64,000 nt of DNA from JAUVXJ01 sp964433755 (GCA_964433755.1 CAYSSR010000003.1:62001-126000), one strand, 5' to 3'; positions 34,655 through 45,602 are shown, counted from the first letter of the stretch. Made by a program: numbers and translations. Notes: generated by a model from the letters alone, not told the origin.

Positions 34655-34770
34655 AGTCTTCTCCAGATTCACCTTGATCCGCTCGTCCAACACGCAATTC
34701 ACACCACTGCCCAGACAACAGGTCAACAGAACCTGGCGGCCCGCGCGAGGCGCCCCCCTATCTACCCGCC

Positions 34771-35412
34771 CTACGATGCGTCCTTGACCCAGGTGATCTC
34801 AGCGTCAGGCAGGTTCTTCGCCCGCCACGCGACGCAGCGCTCAGCCAGTGAGCGAGCATGCTCGTAGTAGTCGGGCTCATGGCGGCGCTCTCCTTCATAG
34901 CGCACGTACGGCTCAAGCCTTATCCACGTCTTCACTATCATGGGGTTCATCCAGGGCATGATCAACTCTTCGGGAATCCAGCCCGACTGCGTGAGGAACG
35001 CGACCCGGTCCAGCGAGTTGAGAACACGCTTGACAGTGTCGCGCTCCTCAGGTGTGAAGGATGGAATGCCCTCTGCTGGATCTGGGGGCAAGTGCTGGTA
35101 GATCCAGCGGCGGGCTTCGACGTTCCCTGGAGAATTGAGTTCAGCAAAAAGACTGTCTGCGATCTGGATGTGTCGAGTATGGGCAAGCTCGCCCAACTCA
35201 CGGTAGGCCACGAATCCCGCTCCGAATACAGCCGCTGCCGCGAGCGTGGCCGACACTGCCATCGTCATCTCCCAAAGGTTCGTGAAGATGCCCATGACGC
35301 GTAGCAAGAGCCACGCACCGAGGATGGAACCAAACAGCGCGATGAATCCGACTATGGTGGCAACGACGATCATGAGCAACACAGACACCCTTGGCCAGTT
35401 TGCTTTCGTCAC
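34771..35412 (-). CDS. DUF4760-like membrane protein
   Basis: A 213-residue protein with two membrane helices at the N-terminus (VSVLLMIVVATIVGFIALFG and TMAVSATLAAAAVFGAGFVA), then a soluble helical part with RHIQIADSLFAELNSPGNVEARRWIYQHLP as in DUF4760. The start is a GTG at 35412 with AAGGAGGA six bases upstream. Function unknown. Confidence 0.72.
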   Translation of the reverse strand: MTKANWPRVSVLLMIVVATIVGFIALFGSILGAWLLLRVMGIFTNLWEMTMAVSATLAAAAVFGAGFVAYRELGELAHTRHIQIADSLFAELNSPGNVEARRWIYQHLPPDPAEGIPSFTPEERDTVKRVLNSLDRVAFLTQSGWIPEELIMPWMNPMIVKTWIRLEPYVRYEGERRHEPDYYEHARSLAERCVAWRAKNLPDAEITWVKDAS

Positions 35413-35606
35413 TCTGACTCCTCCTTCAGACCTCGCTCGACGCCCCCAGAACTCGCGGGTAAGATGCCGATTGACTCGCCGCGCCGGCACCCGTGCCGCG
35501 CCAGCCACCCCCCGGCGGCCTTACCGGACTAGATCATCCGTCGCCCCTCTCAACGAGGACCCCGCGACTGCAAGACGGGCGGGCTAAAGTACAGCGGATG
35601 GGCACT

Positions 35607-38150
35607 TCACGACTGCTGGGAGTCCACGACATTCAAAGTACCCAGGGCAAAGCTGTCCTCCCACATACCGGCCTCTGACCAGAAGGGCAGGACCTCCTGC
35701 TGTCCGTCTGCTCTCACGGCCTGCAAGCTCAAGGACAGTGTGTACGTTCCCGATGAGATGCCTTGCGGGACCTTGATACCGCACACCTCCCGCACAAGCT
35801 CCTCGCGCCCCCACAGGGTGCTCGTGTAGGCCCCACCAAGCCCCTCTTCCTCTCGGGCCACGGCTCGCCCCTCCGCATCCGTCCACTCCAACGTGTATAC
35901 GATGACCGGCAACGGCGTATCCCAGGCACGCCAGAGCAGTGTGACGCGCAGTTCGCCGCCCGATTCCACATCTGATGCTGACAAGTCATACCCCGTCAGT
36001 TGCAGTGCATCGCCAAAGTTGGCCCAGGGCTCATGGGGCATCCGCGGAGTGGGAGACGGCACCAGGGGTCTCAGCACAGTGACTGTCCCCATCAACAGGC
36101 TGCCGCCTGTGGTCTCGGCGCTCCCATCGGGAGAGGACTGTTGCCACTCCAGCAGGAGGTTGTATTCCAGAGGCGCAGTGCCCGGCGGCACCTCCAGGAG
36201 CACCTCCTGAGCAACCACCTCCCCCGGCTTCCACCCAGCCGTCGCGGGTGACACTGCTGTCTCCACCTCGGCCAGGGGCAAACCGTCGCCCAAGGCCAGA
36301 CTCACACGGGTGTCGAGGCTCATGCCCCACTCATCGTCCACCTGCCAGAGAATCGTCAAGGGCAACTCCTCCCCTGAGCGGACCATCGATGGACCCTCGT
36401 AGCCCACCAACTCGATCCCCAGGCCTGTGTCCATGGCCACAGAGTGCGACACCAAGCTGGAGTCGTATTGGGGCTCCGTTGCGGTTTGATAACACTGCAC
36501 CCGCATGTAGCTCTCGCCCACGAACCCCTCGTCGCCGATCATGCGTCCATGCCCTTGCAGCCAGTCTCGGATGAAGCCCTCAGGATCGGTCACCGTATCG
36601 TAGATACGGTAGACCCATAGACGCGGATGCTCGGCGAAGACCCGCCCCAGCGCCTCGGCCGTCTCTTCTTCCGTCGTGGCATAGAAATCAGAGTTGGGGT
36701 CGCCCCAGCCCAGACCCTCGTCGCCTCCTATGGTCCCGGTCTGCAACAACACCACGCCCTGCTCTGTCTCCCCGCCAGGCTTGTAGTCGACCAGACGACC
36801 CCGCCAGGAGATCTGGCCCTCGAAGTAGTACAGGAAAGGTGGATAGGCGTACCCGGCATCGATCAGAACCGCGTCGCCGGGAGAGACTCTCTCCTCCAGA
36901 TAGGTCACCGCCGCCCGGTGATCGTCAGCCGCATAGAGAGGCGAGGAATGGAACAAAAAGATCGAATAGCCGCACGCCACGGTGATGATTCCCACAGCCA
37001 CCGGCAGGGCCAGACGCCATCTTCGCGCCAGCCAACTCAACCCCATCGCCAGCAAGATGTAGAAAGGGGGCGAGTAGGTGAACACGTATCTGACGTGGAA
37101 GAGTGGCGTGCGCAGAGACAGGAGGTAGATGGCAAGCACGGGGACGAAGGTATAGCCACACAGCAGTAGGCTCGTGGACCAGTCCCTGTTACGTCGCGCG
37201 TAACCGGCAACACCGAGGAGGTAGATCGCGAACATGAAGGACAGGACCGGCCAGATCAGGAGGCTCTCCGGCTCCACCGACTGTCCGAGGCAGAGGGCCG
37301 CCCAGGACTCCGTGATCACGTCGCCCAGACCAGTGAAGCCTCGCCAGGGGGGCACCGGAGGATTCAGGGCCTGGCGCATCGCTGTGGGGAGCCAGGGCAA
37401 GTAGAGCACCAGGATCAGAGCCTGGGCTGCTATCCAGGAGGTCAGCCGGAGAGGCTCCGTTCTACCTGAGCGTCTCTCCGCCAGCCACCAGGCCAGGACG
37501 AAGAGGTTCTCGAAGAGTAAGAGGAAGGCGAAGTAGTAGAGAGTGTAGAGTCCCACCGCCCCGGCAAGGACGTAGCCGATCCAGAAGCGCCACCTCGCCT
37601 GCTTTGCAGCGTCCTCGTCCCCTTTGGTCGTCGACCTATCCCCACCCTTCGGTAGATCTGCCAGGCGCATCAGGCAGTAGAGCGTCACCAGGCCCAGGAT
37701 GGCGCCCAGGGTGTACATGCGTATCTCCTGGGAATACCAGAGGTTGAAGGGAGACACAGCAACGAGGAAGGCCGTCAGCAGACCGACGCCGCTGCCACAG
37801 GTCTCACGGGCCAGCCGGTGGGCGAGCGCGACGATAAGGAGGCCGAAGAACAGGGAGAAGAAGGCCGCCGAGAACTCGCTGCTCCCGGCAACCAGGACCC
37901 AGAAGTGCAGCAAGCAGTAGTACAGGGGAGGATGGATGTCTCCAGCCGTGTGGAGTGTCAGCGCAGTGAGGTCCTTCGCCGCTAGATGGATACTCACCGC
38001 CTCGTCGTACCACAGACTCTGATGCCCCAGGTGGTAGAGTCGCAGACCAAAGGCCAGAAGCAGCACGAGGACCAGCGCACCCCTCACCTGCGCTGGAGGG
38101 ACCCGCGCGGCCATCCCTGCTGTGGCCTTTGCCCAGCCCGCCCCTCGCAT
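35607..38150 (-). CDS. GT39/PMT-like membrane glycosyltransferase
   Basis: An 847-residue protein. The first loop carries LWYDEAVSIHLAAKDL with the catalytic-type Asp-Glu, then DIHPPLYYCLLHFW, both typical of lipid-linked-sugar transferases of the GT39/ArnT (PMT_2) group; about eleven membrane segments follow to about residue 430. The last 400 residues form an outer beta-rich region. ATG 38150 has GGAGA just upstream. It would move a sugar from a polyprenyl carrier to a protein or glycan outside the cell. A fragment copy lies at 42709-42960. Confidence 0.85.
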   Translation of the reverse strand: MRGAGWAKATAGMAARVPPAQVRGALVLVLLLAFGLRLYHLGHQSLWYDEAVSIHLAAKDLTALTLHTAGDIHPPLYYCLLHFWVLVAGSSEFSAAFFSLFFGLLIVALAHRLARETCGSGVGLLTAFLVAVSPFNLWYSQEIRMYTLGAILGLVTLYCLMRLADLPKGGDRSTTKGDEDAAKQARWRFWIGYVLAGAVGLYTLYYFAFLLLFENLFVLAWWLAERRSGRTEPLRLTSWIAAQALILVLYLPWLPTAMRQALNPPVPPWRGFTGLGDVITESWAALCLGQSVEPESLLIWPVLSFMFAIYLLGVAGYARRNRDWSTSLLLCGYTFVPVLAIYLLSLRTPLFHVRYVFTYSPPFYILLAMGLSWLARRWRLALPVAVGIITVACGYSIFLFHSSPLYAADDHRAAVTYLEERVSPGDAVLIDAGYAYPPFLYYFEGQISWRGRLVDYKPGGETEQGVVLLQTGTIGGDEGLGWGDPNSDFYATTEEETAEALGRVFAEHPRLWVYRIYDTVTDPEGFIRDWLQGHGRMIGDEGFVGESYMRVQCYQTATEPQYDSSLVSHSVAMDTGLGIELVGYEGPSMVRSGEELPLTILWQVDDEWGMSLDTRVSLALGDGLPLAEVETAVSPATAGWKPGEVVAQEVLLEVPPGTAPLEYNLLLEWQQSSPDGSAETTGGSLLMGTVTVLRPLVPSPTPRMPHEPWANFGDALQLTGYDLSASDVESGGELRVTLLWRAWDTPLPVIVYTLEWTDAEGRAVAREEEGLGGAYTSTLWGREELVREVCGIKVPQGISSGTYTLSLSLQAVRADGQQEVLPFWSEAGMWEDSFALGTLNVVDSQQS

Positions 38151-38254
38151 CTGTCTCCAATCCCCGTGCCCCGGAGTACCACCCGACCGTTTGGCAATCG
38201 TAACATACTGGATTGCTGGCAGCAACTTGCCCCTTTCGACCTCCGAGCCAGGTG

Positions 38255-38263
38255 TGGTATAAT
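38255..38263 (+). promoter_or_regulatory. extended -10 promoter element
   Basis: TGGTATAAT: a perfect TATAAT at 38258-38263 with TG one base upstream. The -35 match (TTCGAC, 17 bases upstream) is poor. Probably drives the genes from 38308 to the mutase. Confidence 0.6.
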
Positions 38264-38307
38264 CACGAGCCGCCGCATCATTCAGTGCAAAGGGACCGGA
38301 GCAAACA

Positions 38308-39168
38308 TTGACACAGCTCCTGCTCGTCGCTTTGGCGCTCGTGCTCTTCGTCGTGCTGCTCGCCTGGCTCTATCGGGGCCTGCTGATCAGTGTTGCGGTG
38401 CGACTTCTCGCCTCGCGCCTGCCCGACCCCGCCAAACGTCGCGGACTGACCATCAGCCTGGGGGATCACGGCAGTTCCTGGATCCGGATCGGCCTCCGGG
38501 CCAATCTGGGAAAGACCCTGTCCCAGGTCCTGGGCCGGCCCGTGGAAGCAGTTGCCTACTCCCGCTTTGGAGGCTTCAACTTCAGCCGTTTGTACTCCGA
38601 TTTCGTCTGTCCAGATTCCCCCTACTATCAAGCCTGGGTGGGAGCATACGTGGTCTTCGACGACGAACACCGGCGCGGCTTCGGTTTCGACGATTCGGGC
38701 CATGTCGTGCCCGTCGAAGCCCTGGCCGTCCTGGAGGCGGATCAACGCCTCGTGTATCGCAGTTCCGGCTGCCCGCGCAAGTTCCCCGACGGCAACCTGG
38801 TCAGGCCGAGAGAAGAGCTCGCAGGCGAGAAGCTGGAGCACGGAGGACTGTCCTGGTGGTGTGTCACGGGAGAAGCGGACACGTGGTCGACGTTCCACCG
38901 GGGTAGCAGTCCAGAGGCAAGTCGCCTGCGCAGCAAGGTCTACGGAGTCGTTCCCGCGTCAGCCGCGTACGAGGTAGACGACTACCACCCGCTGTGCTAT
39001 CGAGGCGAGTTCTGGATGCGATACTTCCCGGAATACAACGCCACCTGCGCCAAGTTCTTCATCTACCCCTTCTACGTCGATCGCCTCGGCGGAGAGATCA
39101 GAAGGGGAGAGCAGATCGTACCCGAATGTCGAGGACTGCTCGAGAACGTCACGTTCGCACAGAGCTAG
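38308..39168 (+). CDS. single-span membrane-anchored protein, unknown
   Basis: A 286-residue protein beginning at a TTG with GGAG seven bases upstream. One N-terminal membrane helix (LLLVALALVLFVVLLAWLYRGLL) is followed by a soluble domain rich in aromatic residues (SRFGGFNFSRLYSDFVCPDSPYYQ; WWCVTGEADTWSTFHRG). I do not recognise a family. It is followed after five bases by the corrinoid adenosyltransferase gene. Confidence 0.72.
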   Translation: MTQLLLVALALVLFVVLLAWLYRGLLISVAVRLLASRLPDPAKRRGLTISLGDHGSSWIRIGLRANLGKTLSQVLGRPVEAVAYSRFGGFNFSRLYSDFVCPDSPYYQAWVGAYVVFDDEHRRGFGFDDSGHVVPVEALAVLEADQRLVYRSSGCPRKFPDGNLVRPREELAGEKLEHGGLSWWCVTGEADTWSTFHRGSSPEASRLRSKVYGVVPASAAYEVDDYHPLCYRGEFWMRYFPEYNATCAKFFIYPFYVDRLGGEIRRGEQIVPECRGLLENVTFAQS

Positions 39169-39173
39169 CACAC

Positions 39174-39701
39174 ATGGGCTCCAGGAAGGGACTCATTCAC
39201 GTCTATACAGGGCACGGAAAGGGCAAGACCACCGCGGCCCTGGGCCAGGCCATGCGTGCCGCCGGTCAGGGTTTAAAGGTCTACATCATACAGTTCATGA
39301 AGGGCTGGCCCTACTACGGTGAGCTGGAGACGATAGACAAGCCAGCGAACGTGACCATCAGGCAGTTCGGTCGCCCAGACTACGTGAACAAGGGGCACCC
39401 CGAGCCCGTTGACATCCGCATGGCTCAAGAGGGGCTGGACCACAGCCGAGAGATCGTCACGGGCGGCGAGTACGACCTCGTGATCCTGGACGAGATCAAC
39501 GTGGCCCTGGAATGGAAGCTGATCCGGCTAGAGGACGTGCTCTCTGTGCTCGACGAGAAGCCGGAGCACGTCGAACTCATTCTCACTGGCAGATACGCTC
39601 ATCCTGAGATCATCGCGCGGGCCGACCTGGTGACAGAGATGAGGGAGATCAAGCACCCATACCAGAAGGGCCTCATCAGCCGCCGAGGCATAGACTACTG
39701 A
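39174..39701 (+). CDS. cobO: corrinoid adenosyltransferase, CobA/BtuR type
   Basis: A 175-residue ATP:co(I)rrinoid adenosyltransferase. The P-loop TGHGKGKTTAALGQAMRAAG lies at about 12-31; later KGWPYYGE, YDLVILDEINVALEWKL and LTGRYAHPEIIARADLVTEM are family blocks. It makes adenosylcobalamin from cobalamin and ATP. The next gene, 11 bases downstream, is an adenosylcobalamin-dependent mutase, so its product is used locally. Confidence 0.93.
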   Translation: MGSRKGLIHVYTGHGKGKTTAALGQAMRAAGQGLKVYIIQFMKGWPYYGELETIDKPANVTIRQFGRPDYVNKGHPEPVDIRMAQEGLDHSREIVTGGEYDLVILDEINVALEWKLIRLEDVLSVLDEKPEHVELILTGRYAHPEIIARADLVTEMREIKHPYQKGLISRRGIDY

Positions 39702-39712
39702 GGGAGAGCTAG

Positions 39713-41392
<1,680 letters not shown>

Positions 41393-41601
41393 TCGTGCTG
41401 CGAGCCCTCAGGCGCACGGCTGCTGCACAGGGACATGCGCTTCCACCTGCTCCGCGCCAGCAGCCGACACCCCTGCCCGGAATGGAGATGAGCGCACGGA
41501 ACCGGCAGCTCCGACCCAAGGAATGGCCGCGGCTGGCGCAGGCCTCAGCCACTCCAGCCCAGCGTAACTGGCGGCAGAAGGGAAACGTGGAGGCAAGACC
41601 A

Positions 41602-42516
41602 GTGACGGGTCGAAGGCGAGGAGCCAATGGATCGCACAAGGCGGAATTCCTGGCAACGCTCCTCTGCCTCAGCACAGCTCTCCTGTGTGCGTGCTCCCCG
41701 ACGCTAGTGGCTACCAGCACCCCTGTAGTCACCCTGACTCGCTCTCTCGACGATGCGGTGATGGTCCACGTGCCGGCCGGCGAGGTCCTCATGGGCGCCA
41801 CCGATGCTGACGTTAAGGCGCAAGACGACGAAAAGCCACAGCACACGGTCTATCTGGACGCCTTCTGGATTGACCGCATGGAGGTCACCAACGCCCAGTT
41901 CGTTCGGTTCTTGAACACGATGGGAGATCATCAAGTCGCCTGTGAGGGGCACCAGTGCGTCGAACTGAAAGAAGGAGAGGACGCGGACAGCCACGTCCTT
42001 CTGCGAAGCGGGAGGTATGAAGCGGAGCCTGGCTTCGAGGAGCACCCCGTGATCGAGGTCACCTGGTACGGCGCTCAAGCCTATTGCCAGTGGGCCGGCG
42101 TAAGGCTGCCGACAGAGGCTGAGTGGGAGAAGGCAGCACGTGGCGTGGACGGGTGGATGTACCCCTGGGGCAATAGTGCACCTGATTGCTCCAAGGAGCA
42201 ATATGGAGACTGTAGAGGCACCACGGTGCCAGTTGGCAGCAAGCCAGCAGGGGCTAGTCCATACGGCGCACTCGACATGGCTGGCAACGTGTGGGAATGG
42301 GTCGCCGACTGGTACGACCCAACCTACTACCGTTCCTCTCCCACAGAGAATCCGCTGGGGTTGGCCTCAGGCGAAGAAAGGGTGTTCCGCGGCGGATCGT
42401 GGGGCTATCTTTGGATGTTCACACGGGCGACCGAGCGCGGCTGCAATCATACCTGGTATGCAGGGCCCAACATAGGTTTCCGCTGTGCCGCTGAAGAGTC
42501 GGCCCTGGAATCCTAG
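41602..42516 (+). CDS. SUMF1/formylglycine-generating-enzyme-like lipoprotein
   Basis: A 304-residue protein. Following a basic start (RRRG) comes a hydrophobic stretch ending in a lipobox-like LLCAC, so it is probably an exported lipoprotein. The rest is a SUMF1/FGE-sulfatase domain: VPAGEVLMGATDADVK, FWIDRMEVTNAQFVRFLN, VSW-like VTWYGAQAYCQWAG, RLPTEAEWEKAARG, MAGNVWEWVADWY and FRGGSWGY, ending GFRCA. The copper-binding cysteine pair of true FGE is not evident, so it may be a ligand-binding member. I favour GTG 41602 (GGAGG eight bases upstream); ATG 41482 is an alternative. Confidence 0.83.
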   Translation: MTGRRRGANGSHKAEFLATLLCLSTALLCACSPTLVATSTPVVTLTRSLDDAVMVHVPAGEVLMGATDADVKAQDDEKPQHTVYLDAFWIDRMEVTNAQFVRFLNTMGDHQVACEGHQCVELKEGEDADSHVLLRSGRYEAEPGFEEHPVIEVTWYGAQAYCQWAGVRLPTEAEWEKAARGVDGWMYPWGNSAPDCSKEQYGDCRGTTVPVGSKPAGASPYGALDMAGNVWEWVADWYDPTYYRSSPTENPLGLASGEERVFRGGSWGYLWMFTRATERGCNHTWYAGPNIGFRCAAEESALES

Positions 42517-42708
42517 CCACCGTCGAGTGCCGACGGTGTCCGTCCGGCGGTCGGCGCGGCTGCCAGCCTCTGACTGTCGCATCCCATCTGTCCTTGTTCT
42601 CCCAAACGCGCTAGAATGCACCAAGTCGCCTGGGAACGATCGTATAGCCACAGAACAACAACCCCGTAGACCACTCCCTGCCGCGCCCCGTGTGTCGAGT
42701 CACGCCCA
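42517..42708. other. intergenic, nothing recognised
   Basis: No gene or clear signal between the SUMF1-like stop and the transferase remnant. Confidence 0.5.
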
Positions 42709-42960
42709 GAAGGTAGATCGCGAACCTGAAGGAAAGGACTGGCCAGGTCAGGGGACTGTCCGGCTCCACTGACTGTCCGGGGGAGAGGGCTGCCTAGGAC
42801 TCTCTGACCACGCCGCTCACAGCGGTGAAGCCTTTCCGGGGGGCACCGGCAGGTAGAGCACCACGGCCAGCACCTGCTCTGCCATCCAGGAGGCCAACGG
42901 AATAGGCCCCGTGCAACGGCCCGAACGCCTGATCGGGAGCCGCCAGGCAAGGACGAAGAA
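42709..42960 (-). pseudogene. internal fragment of the GT39-like gene
   Basis: Bases here match 37213-37504 of the intact transferase gene in the same orientation (for example GTAGATCGCGAAC.TGAAGGA, CTCCGGCTCCACCGACTGTCC-like, GGGGGGCACCGG, GACGAAGA), with small deletions and frameshifts. It ends at about 42960, exactly where similarity to the mutase gene begins. Confidence 0.8.
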
Positions 42961-42962
42961 GA

Positions 42963-43294
42963 ATGCATACCATTGTCAGCGGCAGATCCACACCTATGGG
43001 CGTGTCATGGCTGGGGTCAGCGAGTCTCGTCAGGACGAGCCATTGACCATACCGTTGCTCAGGATGGATCCCGAGGGCTACAAGCGACAGGTCAGCCGTT
43101 TGAACCAGCCAAAGAGGGAGCGGGATAACGACGAAGTGCAGAGGTGACTGGATGCCCTTCGGCTTGCGGCTGAAGGCACCCAGAACCTGATGCCCTTCAT
43201 CCTAGACGCAGTGCGCGCCCGGGCGGCTCTCGGTGAGACATGCGGCGTCCTGAGGGACGTCTTCGGGGAGTATCGAGAGCCGGTGATCATCTGA
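42963..43294 (+). pseudogene. C-terminal fragment of the mutase gene
   Basis: Matches the last 110 codons of the mutase at 41063-41392, nearly identical from GACGAGCCATTGACC onward. The same frame is kept to the terminal stop except that one CGA has become TGA (43145-43147), with changes such as Glu to Lys. This is a fairly recent copy. Confidence 0.9.
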
Positions 43295-43549
43295 CATCAG
43301 GCCTGGCTGGCCACTTGCCGGGGCTGCCGCGACGCCACACGGGTCCCCATCCACAGCGATGTGTCCTTCGCACTTGGACCGCGATCCCGTGAGACAGGCT
43401 ACTGCCGGAGCCACCGTGGTGGTTGTGGAGGCGGCCGATGCGAGTTCGTCTCCAAGGACATGGCCAGGGCCATCTGGCCCACTCCGTCCTCCGCCGCCTG
43501 GGGAGGGGTCGGACTGACACGGCACTCTCCGCACAGCCATCGCGCCCCC

Positions 43550-43578
43550 TTGACAGAAGCATGAGTGTGATGTATGAT
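43550..43578 (+). promoter_or_regulatory. sigma70 promoter of the MscS-like gene
   Basis: TTGACA (43550-43555), 17 bases, TATGAT (43573-43578). It covers an in-frame ATG at 43561, which therefore cannot be the start; the ATG at 43666 is used. Confidence 0.75.
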
Positions 43579-43665
43579 GATACAAACCGGTCTACGCCTC
43601 TCAAGTCAGAGACAATACGAGAACAACGGTCGGATGCCATTGCGCGACGGGGGAGGTTCGCACTG

Positions 43666-45270
43666 ATGTTCGACATACTCTACTTCTCCGTCCCGCTGCC
43701 CCCCGAGCTCCAGTTCCTGGACAACCGCGTCGTGGAGTTCCTGGCTGGTCTGTTCCTGTGGGTATTGATCGCCCTTCTGTCCTACTGGCTGCTGTTGCGA
43801 GTAGTGAAGCTGTTGACGCGACGCGCCGAGACCGACATTGATGACGTTATCCTTGGCATCTTGCGGAAGCCGCTGATTCTCACGATAGTCCTCTTTGGGC
43901 TCGTCAACTGCCTTGACAGACTACACTTGCCCTTCCAGGAAGCGACCCACAAGACTCTGCAAGCTACTCTCATCCTCGTCCTCGTCTACCTCGTCTATCG
44001 CATCGTCTTCAAAGAGATGCTGTTCTACTACGGTAGGGAGTTCGCTGAGCGGGGCGAGACTGCGGTCGCCGATATCCTCCTCCCCTTCGCGAACAGATTG
44101 GTGCCGGTGATGGTCCTCCTGATTGGTGGCCTGGCCCTCCTGCAGTCTTTGGGGTTCAACACTGGAGCTCTCGCGATCTTGATTGGTGGTGCATCCTTCG
44201 TCCTCGCCCACGCCCTGCAGCAATGGCTGGCTAACACACTTGCTGGCATATCCCTTCTCATTGATACGCCCTTCCAACTTGGGGACATGGTGGTCTTGGA
44301 GGATGGTACTGTCTCTCAGATCATGAAGATGGGCTTGCGTGCGACCCAGCTCTATGTGATGGAGGATCACTCGATCCTTCATATCCCCAATAGCGCGATG
44401 GCAAGCCAGCGGCTGAAGAACCTCACTGCACCCACACCAGATCTCAGGCGGTCCATAGCTGTGGGTGTTAATCTCGACTCCGATCCGAGGAAAGTCAGGA
44501 GCCTTCTTCTTGGAGTCGCACACGCGAACCCCTACGTGCTGGGACCGTATGAGGAGAAGATCCTTGCCATGAAGAAGCGCCTGGCCGAGATATCCGAGAT
44601 GACGAGACGCGCCGAACCAGGCTGTGGATTCTACGATCAGGAGCGAGCGGAATTGGAGTGGGGAGTGAAGAAGGTCAAGCGCGATCAGATGCTGGACGAG
44701 GCGCTCAGAGCAGTCGTTGAAGAGGTGCTGGCTCTGGCCCAGAGCGTAGGAGGGCTGGAAGAGGGAGGCTTGGACCAAGCAGAGAGAGCGCGCATCAGCG
44801 ATAGATTCAGCTCGATTGAAAGGGCGAGCGACAAGCTCAGGGAAGAGATGAAAGCACGCACTGCCCACATGGTGGAAGATCCGAACATCTTCGATGGAGA
44901 GCACGCAGACATTCGTAGGAATACTGAAACAATACTGGCAGCATACGGACGCAGAATCGGACGATTGGGGAAGACGTTGAGAGACCCCAGTGGGGCCGAG
45001 GAGCAGCGGCTTGACACGCTGCTCGCGGAGTTCGCAATGTGGATCCAGGAGCGCCTCCACTCACCGTACGAGGCATGGAAGGAACCCGAAGTCGACTTCG
45101 TTGAGCATGGAGATTCTGCGCTAGTCTTCAGGTTCGAGTTCTTCGTCGACAGCATCCAACTGGAGCACCTTGAGAGGGAAGGGAGAGTAGTCTCCGATGT
45201 CACGAGAAACGCGTTCGAGGTACTCAGAGACAACGGGATAGAGACACCCTTCCCGCAGCAGGGGGTTTAG
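43666..45270 (+). CDS. MscS-family mechanosensitive channel with split C-terminal domain
   Basis: A 534-residue protein. Four or five membrane segments (about 25-180) end in the MscS pore helix (GALAILIGGASFVLAHALQQWLANTLAG broken here at about 167-194), then the beta domain (LIDTPFQLGDMVVLEDG...IPNSAMASQ). The alpha/beta C-domain starts at about 264 (SIAVGVNLDSDPRKVRSLLL), is interrupted from about 295 to 473 by a charged helical insertion, and resumes with PEVDFVEHGDSALVFRFEFFV to ETPFPQQ. The start has GGGAGG about nine bases upstream and lies after a consensus promoter. It sits between two remnants of the mutase gene. Confidence 0.88.
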   Translation: MFDILYFSVPLPPELQFLDNRVVEFLAGLFLWVLIALLSYWLLLRVVKLLTRRAETDIDDVILGILRKPLILTIVLFGLVNCLDRLHLPFQEATHKTLQATLILVLVYLVYRIVFKEMLFYYGREFAERGETAVADILLPFANRLVPVMVLLIGGLALLQSLGFNTGALAILIGGASFVLAHALQQWLANTLAGISLLIDTPFQLGDMVVLEDGTVSQIMKMGLRATQLYVMEDHSILHIPNSAMASQRLKNLTAPTPDLRRSIAVGVNLDSDPRKVRSLLLGVAHANPYVLGPYEEKILAMKKRLAEISEMTRRAEPGCGFYDQERAELEWGVKKVKRDQMLDEALRAVVEEVLALAQSVGGLEEGGLDQAERARISDRFSSIERASDKLREEMKARTAHMVEDPNIFDGEHADIRRNTETILAAYGRRIGRLGKTLRDPSGAEEQRLDTLLAEFAMWIQERLHSPYEAWKEPEVDFVEHGDSALVFRFEFFVDSIQLEHLEREGRVVSDVTRNAFEVLRDNGIETPFPQQGV

Positions 45271-45304
45271 TCGAGGAGGGCGCTGACCACATGCGCTGAC
45301 AGTG

Positions 45305-45602
45305 AGGCTTCGGCACAATGGAGGAGACCAACGCCAGCCTCAAGTGTCTTCGGGAACCTAGAGAGAACACCCTGTCCGCGGCTTTAGACTGCTCCACCCT
45401 GCACAGGTACCACTCTGACGAGCCGGAAGCCATCGGTGAGTTCGCCAGGTGGGGCGTAGCTGTGTCCTCCGTCAAGGACATGGAGATGCTTTTCGACCGC
45501 ATCTCCCCGAAGAGACGACCGCCTCCATGACACTCAACAGGCCCGCGCTCGTCATCGGGGCCACGTCCATGGGTGCGGCGGAGACTGCGTACGATCAACC
45601 TT
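45305..45602 (+). pseudogene. N-terminal-region fragment of the mutase gene
   Basis: Matches codons about 91-190 of the mutase (EETNASLKCLRE, DEPEAIGEFARWGVAVSSVKDME, then after a frameshift TASMTLNRPALVIGATSMGAAETAYDQ). It is more diverged than the C-terminal fragment and lies downstream of it, on the far side of the MscS gene, so the two pieces are in reversed order. Confidence 0.82.

Noticed and set aside
43423..43665. Longer starts for the MscS-like gene, including ATG 43561
   Set aside because: A consensus promoter at 43550-43578 covers the ATG; the start at 43666 has a ribosome binding site.
43921..45060. Long minus-strand reading frame of 379 codons
   Set aside because: Antisense shadow of the MscS-like gene; no recognisable domain.
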